From Bacillota bacterium (GTDB lineage Bacteria > Bacillota > Clostridia > Acetivibrionales > DTU013), in the NCBI GenBank assembly GCA_023418915.1, contig JAEZYU010000089.1:1-64000 (forward strand): DNA of 64,000 bases, in the 5' to 3' direction. Positions within the stretch are counted from its first letter, which is position 1. Each line of letters opens with the position of its first letter. Positions 1 to 5,927 of the stretch are shown here, piece by piece. The position numbers and the translations under genes were made by a program. Below the pieces are notes generated by a model. It had not been told where the DNA came from and did no database searches. It was given only the letters and a program-made list of their open reading frames with translations.

Positions 1-84
1 CCCATCCCGAACACGGCAGTTAAGCTTCTCAGTGCCGAAGATACTTGGCTGGTGACGGCCCGGGAAAATAGGTCTCCGCCGGAT
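1..84 (+). rRNA. rrf: 5S ribosomal RNA, 3' part (cut by window start)
   Basis: The first 84 bases match the conserved 3' two thirds of bacterial 5S rRNA, including the CCCATCCCGAACACGG segment and the closing GGTCTCCGCCGGAT. The 5' end lies outside the window. No 16S, 23S or tRNA gene is visible inside, so this is presumably the distal end of an rRNA operon. Confidence 0.93.
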
Positions 85-91
85 TTATACC

Positions 92-121
92 AAAGCCCTG
101 TGCTGCATAGCATGGGGCTTT
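92..121 (+). terminator. Hairpin after the 5S gene
   Basis: AAAGCCC at 92-98 pairs with GGGCTTT at 115-121, with further TGCT/AGCA pairing inside. It sits 8 bases past the 5S end, where an rRNA operon terminator is expected. The T run is only three bases long, so the call rests on position and stem. Confidence 0.6.
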
Positions 122-149
122 GTGCATGTTCGCCCGGCTTGAAACACAG

Positions 150-205
150 TTTAGTAATAAAATTTTCTGCAAACGAAAAATTTTCTTTGAACAAAAGTTT
201 TATAT
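150..205 (+). repeat. Copy 1 of a dispersed AT-rich palindromic repeat
   Basis: The segment carries GAAAAATTTTCTTTGAAC at 175-192, preceded by the complementary AAAATTTTCTGC at 160-171. The same core recurs near 482, 32690, 42107, 53470 and 58640. The copy near 482 is inverted with respect to this one. Confidence 0.5.
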
Positions 206-454
206 ATTTGGCTGCTCAAAAAATCAAGTAAGGTGAGGATATTTGTGTAATAATTATAGTATAATTAGTTAAATAGTATCATAATAACGCATATTACAGT
301 ATTATGTAACATTAACCCTCTCCAAAGTTGAATTTTTGAGCAAAAACTGTGGTTGTGTTGAAATTTTGTGCACTGCGTTCCTTATGCCATAGGGAAAAAA
401 TTTGGCTTCTATTCACTAAATACATTTCAAAGATCTTGGAGTTATATATAGCTA

Positions 455-512
455 TTCATAATTGGTGTTTATAACATTTCGGTTCAAAGAAAATTTTTCA
501 CATGTGCAGAAA
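455..512 (-). repeat. Copy 2 of the dispersed palindromic repeat, inverted
   Basis: GTTCAAAGAAAATTTTTC at 482-499 is the exact reverse complement of 175-192. On the minus strand it continues into a TTATAA stretch, the same order of blocks as in the copies at 42.1 and 58.6 kb. Copies 1 and 2 therefore enclose about 290 bp of AT-rich non-coding DNA in which I see no gene. Confidence 0.5.
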
Positions 513-540
513 GAGTTCTTTTAAACCGAAGTGTTGTAAA

Positions 541-600
541 AAAGAAGGATAGATCCCTTAAAAGAAGGACAGGTCCCTCAAAAGAGGAACTGTCCCCACT
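541..600 (+). repeat. Three tandem 20-bp units
   Basis: Three consecutive units of exactly 20 bases (541-560, 561-580, 581-600) share the pattern AAAGAAGGAYAGRTCCCT. The third has drifted to AAAGAGGAACTGTCCCC. GGGGACAGTTCC-type motifs of this kind often border REP-associated transposase genes in Clostridia; here only a decayed frame follows. Confidence 0.6.
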
Positions 601-856
601 GCATGAAATGAAGAGCATTGTCCGTTACGAAAAAGCATTCGGAATACATATAGCCATAAAGGATATGTACAGGGGCAATATCATTGATGTTAATCGATAA
701 AACCTTGCGTATTTCTGGTATAATGCACTAACAACCTTTGTTAATTACAAGCGCTTAATTCTATTTACCTGCATGCAGGACTGGATTAATACCGAGGAGG
801 AACTTAAAAAAGGTTTCATTGAAAAAATAACGAATCCACCTAAAATATTGTTTTAG
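581..856 (+). pseudogene. Decayed short coding sequence, unidentified
   Basis: From about 581 a single frame reads through ATG at 608 (MKSIVRYEKAFGIHIA...), meets a stop TAA at 698-700, then continues in the same frame with FWYNALTTFVNYKR and ends at TAG 854-856 after NPPKILF. The amino-acid composition on both sides of the stop looks protein-like and the frame is unbroken, which suggests one gene with a nonsense mutation. I do not recognise the family. It follows the 20-bp tandem repeats and precedes a 5S fragment, so it may be cargo or the remnant of a mobile element. Confidence 0.3.
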
Positions 857-861
857 TATGT

Positions 862-889
862 CAGGAAATTGGTCTCCGCCGGATTTGTA
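862..889 (+). repeat. Fragment repeating the 5S rRNA 3' end
   Basis: GGTCTCCGCCGGATTT at 871-886 is identical to 71-86, exactly 800 bases upstream, and the flanks are similar (GGAAAATA versus GGAAATT before, TATAC versus TGTAC after). The rest of the 5S gene is absent. It looks like the scar of a duplication or deletion between rRNA-linked copies, or a target duplicated around an insertion. Confidence 0.55.
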
Positions 890-942
890 CACTATAATCA
901 AACTATCATGTGTGACTGATTCTTATGGTGTTACATTTAATC

Positions 943-1445
943 TCAAGTCCTGAAGAGACAAGGTATTACGCCCTTTTTACTCAGATCTTCATTGGTTTGC
1001 TCAATTCTTCTTTTTGCATCTTTATAAAAGGTACTATGGGCATCTTTGATCAATGTAACCTCATACTGCTTCGACAATGCATCCAGACAGGCTGCCTCGA
1101 CACATCCATTTGATATCAGACCTGCAATAAAAAGCGTCTTTATACTTTCCTTTTGAAAGTAATCATGCAATTCAGTTTCTTTAAAAATACTGGGGTGCTT
1201 TTTTGACAGGATTAGATCATCATCTTTACATCAAGGCCATCAGCTATTTGCCACTGAACGCTTTCCCGTTTTAAGAATGAATTATTTTCATGCTGTGTAA
1301 AAATTATTTTTATTTTGTTTGCTCTGGCAAAAGCAATTGCCTTTGCCAGAGTCTGCATAAGAGCATTTTCATTATATACCGGCTGCTTTAATTTGAAGAT
1401 ACCTTTTTGCACGTCAATAACAATGAGACACGATTTTTTATTCAT
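943..1445 (-). pseudogene. Isochorismatase-family cysteine hydrolase, frameshifted
   Basis: The N-terminal frame (1445 down to about 1212) has the family's opening LIVIDVQKG with the catalytic Asp. It ends prematurely at GLDVKMMI. The following sequence in another frame gives DDDLILSKKHPSIF with the expected Lys region, then GLISNGCVEAACLDA, which has the nucleophile Cys. A one-base change in the A-rich stretch near 1222 would join the two into a protein of about 167 residues, close to the usual 170-190. All catalytic elements survive, so the break is recent or a sequencing error. The substrate cannot be inferred. Confidence 0.75.
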
Positions 1446-1741
1446 AACTGTACCCTCTAATGAATTCTTTCTAGTACATATTTATTATACATCAACCTAA
1501 GTCTTTTCTTCATCACTCGCCGAAATCTATATCATGAGTCATGAAAAATTCACCGGCATCTTCATACCATTCTGGAAATGATTCGAATCATTCTGTGGTT
1601 GTAAAGTCACGGACCCTGTCACCGAAAGGGATATATGGCTTCAAGTCAATAGGACTTTGGAAGAAAAAGAGACCTTCTCTCTGGATAACTTACCTATGCT
1701 GCAAAATGTCACTTCATTGTTAGGACAGGATGTAATGACGA

Positions 1742-1779
1742 CCTGTGGATAAAACTTATAGATATCCACAGGTTTTTTT
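1742..1779 (+). terminator. Rho-independent-type hairpin made of DnaA-box-like arms
   Basis: CCTGTGGATA (1742-1751) pairs perfectly with TATCCACAGG (1763-1772), followed by seven T residues. The shape is that of a terminator, yet no gene on the plus strand ends nearby. The arms include TGTGGATAA at 1744-1752, the complement of the DnaA box. Confidence 0.45.
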
Positions 1780-1859
1780 GATAAATGTTGAATAATTTCA
1801 ATAAACACTCCCCAGGCCTTGATATAACAGCGTTACGAGCCTTGTTCAAAACTTTATTC

Positions 1860-1881
1860 TTATCCACACCCATGTGGATAA
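1860..1881. promoter_or_regulatory. Inverted pair of perfect DnaA-box sequences
   Basis: TTATCCACA at 1860-1868 and TGTGGATAA at 1873-1881 are two perfect consensus DnaA boxes facing each other across four bases. A third perfect box lies at 1744-1752 and a one-mismatch box at 1762-1770. There is no dnaA or dnaN here, so this is not the usual oriC context. Titration sites or simple hairpins are alternatives. Confidence 0.4.
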
Positions 1882-1960
1882 AGGTGCAAAAACACAGTCA
1901 AAACGTGTATATAAGCGGGAAAGTGGTTGTTGATAATGATATATTCCCCGAAATTTGCTT

Positions 1961-3196
1961 CTATTTCACGGATGGATATGGAAGCTGTTGCTCAAGCATA
2001 TCCTTGATTCTTTTAAAAACTACACCATTATAAAGTATATGCTTGTGATTTGATGCGTTAAGTATCTCTCCACTCAACAGCTTTTCCACAGTTAGATTAT
2101 TATCACCCACATCAAACATCTCTGTCTTAAGTCCCCATGGGGTCAAGCTGGCGCTTTCCGCACTCACGACTTCATCATACTGTCCCAGCAGAGCAGCTGT
2201 TTGGATTGATAGATTGAGACCTCCATTTTTCATCATAGGGAATACATCTGTAAACAGCCTGCTTCCCTCAGACATATCTCGTATACTGTTATCAGCAAAG
2301 TATTTTTGGCCTAAAGACGCAAAATGTGAGCCTTGCTGCGGTACTGAAATAAAAATGAGTTTCCTTATATCGCCTCGCTGACCGTAATCATCGTTGGAAG
2401 TATAATACCTTGCAACCAGCCCGCCCATACTGTGTGCTATGAGATCAAAACGTGATGTTTGGATTCCATCAGAGGCAAGCTCCGCTTTCTTTCTATCAAG
2501 ATAATCGGACAATTCAGAAGCTGCGGCTGCAACACCTGCTTCAGAGTCATAATTGATCCGCATTGTTTTAAATCCTTGTGAACTAAGGTATTCATACATG
2601 CCTGAAAGAATTTCCTGAGTGGCTTGATAACCATGAACGAGAACAACAGGTACTGGAATTATGCGTACCATTAACGTACTATTTTTTTCTGATCCGTCAA
2701 TGGAAGCTGTTATTATGATTTCCTCTGTGCCATGGTTTAGGGCAGGCGGAGTGTACGCATTTAGAATAATTCCCCCAGGACCGGTCAGACCGGATTGGTA
2801 TTGTATTGTACCGATATCTCGTTTTTGATAGCTGATGTCATGATTTAGTGCAAGATCGAATGTGTCATTTTGGGTTTCTATTAATTCAGATAATGTTGAA
2901 GAAATACTAAAATTTATAGTTACATTTGGAAGACTTCGCCCATAAGCATCCTTAACTCTCACCTTCAGAAGCAGCGGATTATCGGGATCTGCGGCTACAG
3001 TACCGATCCCTTTACTGATAGTTTCAAGCGATATTGAAAGATTGTTATTATCACCACCGCCATTACGTATAATAGATGAATTTTTAAGCATTGCTGTGTT
3101 GCTGTTTACTGCTGATCCATTTAGCATAAACAGGGGAATTAATATGAATAATATATATAAAGGAAATGTTTTTATTAATTTAGTATATATCTGCAT
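1961..3196 (-). CDS. Secreted lipase/esterase with N-terminal Ig-like domain
   Basis: A 411-residue alpha/beta-hydrolase. Residues 1-32 form a signal peptide or anchor. Residues 56-180 resemble a bacterial Ig-like (Big_1) domain, with a VRVKDAYGRSLPNVTINF core. From 181 a lipase domain opens with VVLVHGYQ, the oxyanion region. The nucleophile elbow is AHSMGG with Ser256, and a His candidate lies in SNHKHI near 392. The family hydrolyses acyl esters and resembles triacylglycerol lipases. The protein is probably exported and wall-associated. It is transcribed alone, away from the CBS gene. The lipid substrate is not readable from sequence. Confidence 0.8.
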   Translation of the reverse strand: MQIYTKLIKTFPLYILFILIPLFMLNGSAVNSNTAMLKNSSIIRNGGGDNNNLSISLETISKGIGTVAADPDNPLLLKVRVKDAYGRSLPNVTINFSISSTLSELIETQNDTFDLALNHDISYQKRDIGTIQYQSGLTGPGGIILNAYTPPALNHGTEEIIITASIDGSEKNSTLMVRIIPVPVVLVHGYQATQEILSGMYEYLSSQGFKTMRINYDSEAGVAAAASELSDYLDRKKAELASDGIQTSRFDLIAHSMGGLVARYYTSNDDYGQRGDIRKLIFISVPQQGSHFASLGQKYFADNSIRDMSEGSRLFTDVFPMMKNGGLNLSIQTAALLGQYDEVVSAESASLTPWGLKTEMFDVGDNNLTVEKLLSGEILNASNHKHILYNGVVFKRIKDMLEQQLPYPSVK

Positions 3197-3351
3197 AATA
3201 ATCCTTTGCCAGCATAATAAAAATATCTTCCTTTATATTATTAAAACAAAGCTGCTATATCTGTAAAGCAGAAAAATCTGGGTATTATTATAAGTTTATA
3301 TATATTCGGAGAAAATAGTTTGGAACAACTATTTATATAGGAGGCAAAAAA

Positions 3352-3780
3352 ATGAAGGTTAAGGATATCATGACAAAAGATGTCGCACATATTAAGCCGG
3401 ATTCTTCTGTCTTTGAGGCAGCTACGCTCATGCAGCAGCATAATGTAGGATCTATACCTGTCTGTGATAATAACGGTGTGGTTGGTATGGTTACTGATCG
3501 TGACATCGTAGTCAGGAATGTAATAACAGGGTCAGATCCAAAGTCTACTCCGGTAAGTAATATAATGACAACAAATGTTGCTACGGTATCATCGAATACG
3601 GATGTAGATGATTTAGGTGTGATAATGTCACAAAAGCAGATAAGAAGGATACCTGTTGTAGAAAATAATGCACTGGTGGGTATCGTTGCCCTTGGCGATC
3701 TGGCAACCGACAAGCGGTTCGACACGGAAGCGTCTACAGCTCTTACTGATATTTCAAGGCCTGTTAAGCATAACAAATAG
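3352..3780 (+). CDS. Tandem CBS-domain protein
   Basis: 142 residues made almost wholly of two CBS motifs: the first begins VKDIMTKDVAHIKPDSSVFEA, the second VSNIMTTNVATVSSNTDVDD. Paired CBS domains form a Bateman module that binds adenine nucleotides such as AMP, ATP or SAM. Stand-alone versions are common in Firmicutes and their partners are usually unknown. The start is set by GGAGGC eight bases upstream. A hairpin terminator follows at 3847. It appears monocistronic. Confidence 0.88.
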   Translation: MKVKDIMTKDVAHIKPDSSVFEAATLMQQHNVGSIPVCDNNGVVGMVTDRDIVVRNVITGSDPKSTPVSNIMTTNVATVSSNTDVDDLGVIMSQKQIRRIPVVENNALVGIVALGDLATDKRFDTEASTALTDISRPVKHNK

Positions 3781-3846
3781 GTTATTGGGCCTATTGAGCA
3801 AAGCCGACTGGTTTTCAGCTTAATGAAATATTTAGTCAGCCCAGCA

Positions 3847-3875
3847 CAGCAGAAGAGTCATTCTTCTGCTGTTTT
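3847..3875 (+). terminator. Terminator after the CBS gene
   Basis: CAGCAGAAGA (3847-3856) pairs with TCTTCTGCTG (3862-3871) across a five-base loop, followed by TTTT. It lies about 65 bases past the CBS-protein stop codon. Confidence 0.7.
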
Positions 3876-3920
3876 GCTGAACTTCAGAGCCGGAGGGAAT
3901 ATCGGTGCAGGGAAGGCTTA

Positions 3921-4505
3921 TTACAACAATATAGTAACGAACTTTATTGAGTAAATATCGCACATCATCAGGTCATCTGAATCCACCAGCCTAAGAACTA
4001 TATAACTCGCACCAACAGCTACAAGTGTTCCGGTACGATCGGTAAGAAGGTTGGTACCAAGGAGAAATTCTACTCTCATTCTTCGACCTATCTGAGTTCT
4101 TAAAAATCCTGGTGTAAAAAAAGTATTCTGCAGGGTAGACGGTACTTGTTCACCTAATGGTGTACCGTTTTGTACGGGCATTGCTCCGTGAAATGAAGGT
4201 ACTGACGGAGCAGCCGGTGAGGTTGTAGTAACAGCACCGGCAGCAGGTACTGCCGGGATTGAAGATCCTAGTGTCTGTGTACCTGTCATATTTCCATTAT
4301 GCGTAAAATTTTGATAACCTCCCGGTATAAAAGGGGTGCTTTGCATACCGCTATGAGAGGCATAACCTGAGCTCATAGGTGGAATACCTCCGCAGCCTGC
4401 TAGATTCATGGACATTGGCGGCATGACAGCCTGCATTCCTGCAACAGGCATTTGGGAGTGTGTCTCTGGTGCCTTTTTATTTGTGAATTCATTCCTATAT
4501 ATCAT
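3921..4505 (-). CDS. GerQ-like spore coat protein
   Basis: 194 residues. Residues 1-120 are low-complexity, rich in Met, Pro, Gly, Ser and Thr. Residues 125-194 form a compact conserved block (TPGFLRTQIGRRMRVEF, then DRTGTLVAVGASYIVLR and CDIYSIKFV) that resembles the C-terminal domain of GerQ. In Bacillus GerQ is a transglutaminase-crosslinked coat protein needed to place the cortex hydrolase CwlJ. A CwlJ-type gene lies directly upstream on the same strand, which strongly supports the reading. The low-complexity N-terminus is suited to coat crosslinking but differs from Bacillus GerQ in sequence. Confidence 0.65.
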   Translation of the reverse strand: MIYRNEFTNKKAPETHSQMPVAGMQAVMPPMSMNLAGCGGIPPMSSGYASHSGMQSTPFIPGGYQNFTHNGNMTGTQTLGSSIPAVPAAGAVTTTSPAAPSVPSFHGAMPVQNGTPLGEQVPSTLQNTFFTPGFLRTQIGRRMRVEFLLGTNLLTDRTGTLVAVGASYIVLRLVDSDDLMMCDIYSIKFVTILL

Positions 4506-4678
4506 ATAATCACCTCATGAATGCTTATAATTTATTGTTTAGGTTACTGATGAAGTATATTAGCTTGCGTTAGTACTATTTGTGTGATATTTATCAAGGG
4601 ATCCCAGCCGCAAGGGCAGTACCTCACGTACATTTTAATATATGTTTTAGCAATGTGGCAGTGTTGATTTATTGTATT

Positions 4679-5116
4679 TCATGTTTGATAATACAAAGAT
4701 GTCGGCTGATAGAAGCAGTGCTCTGCAATCCTGTTGAAAAGACTCCCTGACCCATTTCTTGGGAATACATTTTCACAGGTTGGACTGAATGGATTGTAAT
4801 ACCACAGGCACGGGGCAACATCGGATAATATATTACCTGCCAGCGCCCAGTCTGCTATTTCATAATGTATTTGCTCTGCAGGAATGTTGTATATATTCTG
4901 TGGATTCACCTGTCCGTAAACCTCTGTTAGGAGGCATGTGAACTGGTACGGCTGCTCGATAACTCTTCGCAGATTGCCTTGTCCGATCCTCAGATATTCA
5001 CCTTCTGCAACATGCACCCTGTTCATCACGACGGATGCGACTCCCTTCATGCCTGCTTCGCCCTCGCCCTCGGCTTCACACCTGATAAGCCTTGCAAATA
5101 ATTCTCTGTCTGTCAT
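4679..5116 (-). CDS. cwlJ: Spore cortex-lytic hydrolase, CwlJ/SleB catalytic domain
   Basis: 145 residues, essentially only the Hydrolase_2 (SleB-type) domain. It starts DRELFARLIRCEAEGE, which carries the catalytic Glu region, then VASVVMNRV and YQFTC. The family cleaves muramic-lactam-containing cortex peptidoglycan during germination. There is no signal peptide or peptidoglycan-binding domain, as in CwlJ and unlike SleB, in keeping with synthesis in the mother cell and attachment to the coat. The GerQ-like gene follows 173 bases downstream on the same strand, an arrangement known from several spore formers. Confidence 0.85.
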   Translation of the reverse strand: MTDRELFARLIRCEAEGEGEAGMKGVASVVMNRVHVAEGEYLRIGQGNLRRVIEQPYQFTCLLTEVYGQVNPQNIYNIPAEQIHYEIADWALAGNILSDVAPCLWYYNPFSPTCENVFPRNGSGSLFNRIAEHCFYQPTSLYYQT

Positions 5117-5276
5117 CGCAACTCTTAACCTCCTTGCTACATTATATTAACATAACCTATAATTGGTAACCTTGTGTAAGCCGATGGCAAATATTTATGT
5201 TTAATAAAAGACAAAATTGACGGGCAATATAAATATGTACGCGGATAATTGGGCTATCCATAAAGGAGGCGTTATT

Positions 5277-5450
5277 GTGAGTAGACACAGGAGCTTGATG
5301 TCGGAGCAGCTTAAGCACGAGATTGCAAAAGAACTTGGCGTCTACAGTACAGTTGAGGCTGAGGGCTGGGGTGCCGTTTCTTCCCGAGACTGCGGCAACA
5401 TAGTAAAGAAAGCTATAGAAATGGCGGAAAGAAGCCTGGAATCCAAATAG
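5277..5450 (+). CDS. Alpha/beta-type small acid-soluble spore protein
   Basis: 57 residues starting at GTG 5277, which is preceded by AAAGGAGG. Longer in-frame starts lack such a site. LKHEIAKELGV contains the conserved Glu-Ile-Ala cleavage region for the germination protease, and WGAVSSRDCGNIVKK matches the second conserved block (WGxLTSRxxGxVGG), slightly diverged. These proteins coat and protect spore DNA and are degraded at germination. Expression is presumably from a forespore promoter. A terminator follows at 5474. Confidence 0.88.
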   Translation: MSRHRSLMSEQLKHEIAKELGVYSTVEAEGWGAVSSRDCGNIVKKAIEMAERSLESK

Positions 5451-5473
5451 CCTCTGAATATCCAGCGTAACAG

Positions 5474-5497
5474 GAGCCGGTCAATCCGGCTCTTTTT
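5474..5497 (+). terminator. Terminator after the SASP gene
   Basis: GAGCCGG (5474-5480) pairs with CCGGCTC (5486-5492) across the loop TCAAT, followed by a run of five T. Confidence 0.85.
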
Positions 5498-5563
5498 ATT
5501 ATGTAATTTTTCAGTTTTCTAGCAGCTGTTTTATGTTTATTTTTCCATACTTGTACTTTTTTA

Positions 5564-5592
5564 TTGAAACATACTTCATCAGGTGATATAAT
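5564..5592 (+). promoter_or_regulatory. SigA-type promoter P1 of the S-layer gene
   Basis: TTGAAA at 5564-5569 and a perfect TATAAT at 5587-5592 are separated by 17 bases. It would give a leader of about 330 nt before the S-layer start codon. A weak inverted pair, CAGTTG and CAACTG, lies at about 5624-5656 in that leader. I recognise no known riboswitch. Confidence 0.7.
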
Positions 5593-5728
5593 TATATTTG
5601 CTAAAATCTGGGGAGGGTTTTGCAGTTGTAAGTACCCGGATAGGATGCAACTGTCACAGGCATGTCAACCATCGGCATAACATACTGAAAGTGACCGAAA
5701 AAGTGCAGTATTGCTATATTGCAAATCT

Positions 5729-5745
5729 GTTACATTTTCTTTACA
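5729..5745 (-). promoter_or_regulatory. WalR/PhoP-type direct repeat before the S-layer promoter
   Basis: On the minus strand the sequence is TGTAAA-GAAAA-TGTAAC, an exact fit to the WalR consensus TGTWAH-N5-TGTWAH; read on the plus strand it also resembles PhoP boxes (TTTACA-type). It ends 15 bases before the -35 of P2. A wal-type regulator is encoded 8 kb downstream. The motif is short and degenerate, so chance is possible. Confidence 0.45.
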
Positions 5746-5760
5746 CTTGGTATGGATATG

Positions 5761-5789
5761 TTGACTGGCAAAAATGCCGGTGATATAAT
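5761..5789 (+). promoter_or_regulatory. SigA-type promoter P2 of the S-layer gene
   Basis: TTGACT at 5761-5766, a 17-base spacer, and a perfect TATAAT at 5784-5789. Start of transcription is expected near 5796, leaving a leader of about 130 nt. It is the stronger of two tandem promoters by consensus match. Confidence 0.82.
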
Positions 5790-5927
5790 CAACTTGAATT
5801 CAGGAGGGTGAAGCTTGCCCTTACTGGAGAAAGTTGTAAGGCGGGTCGGGCTATCATACAAGGGAGAGGCGTAGTCCGGCTTGAGAGTCAGGCCTATCCC
5901 AAAATTTTACGAGGAGGATTTGAGAAT
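5790..5927 (+). promoter_or_regulatory. Long S-layer mRNA leader with a possible leader peptide
   Basis: The leader holds an early strong ribosome site (AGGAGGG at 5802-5808) followed by TTG at 5815. This opens a short frame (MPLLEKVVRRVG...) closing at TAG about 5874. A second site, GAGGAGG at 5911-5917, serves the real gene. Long stable leaders are typical of abundant S-layer transcripts. Whether the short frame is translated is unknown. Confidence 0.4.

Noticed and set aside
1742..1881. Chromosomal replication origin
   Set aside because: The DnaA boxes lack the usual neighbours (dnaA, dnaN, rpmH) and no AT-rich unwinding tract with repeats is apparent. Kept only as a box cluster.
5593..5760. 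A known riboswitch class in the S-layer leader
   Set aside because: Only a weak CAGTTG/CAACTG pairing is visible, and no conserved riboswitch motif (TPP, SAM, c-di-GMP, lysine) could be matched by eye.
5808..5927. Extension of the S-layer protein to an upstream GTG
   Set aside because: It would put 40 unlike residues before a perfect signal peptide and ignore the strong GAGGAGG site in front of ATG 5928.
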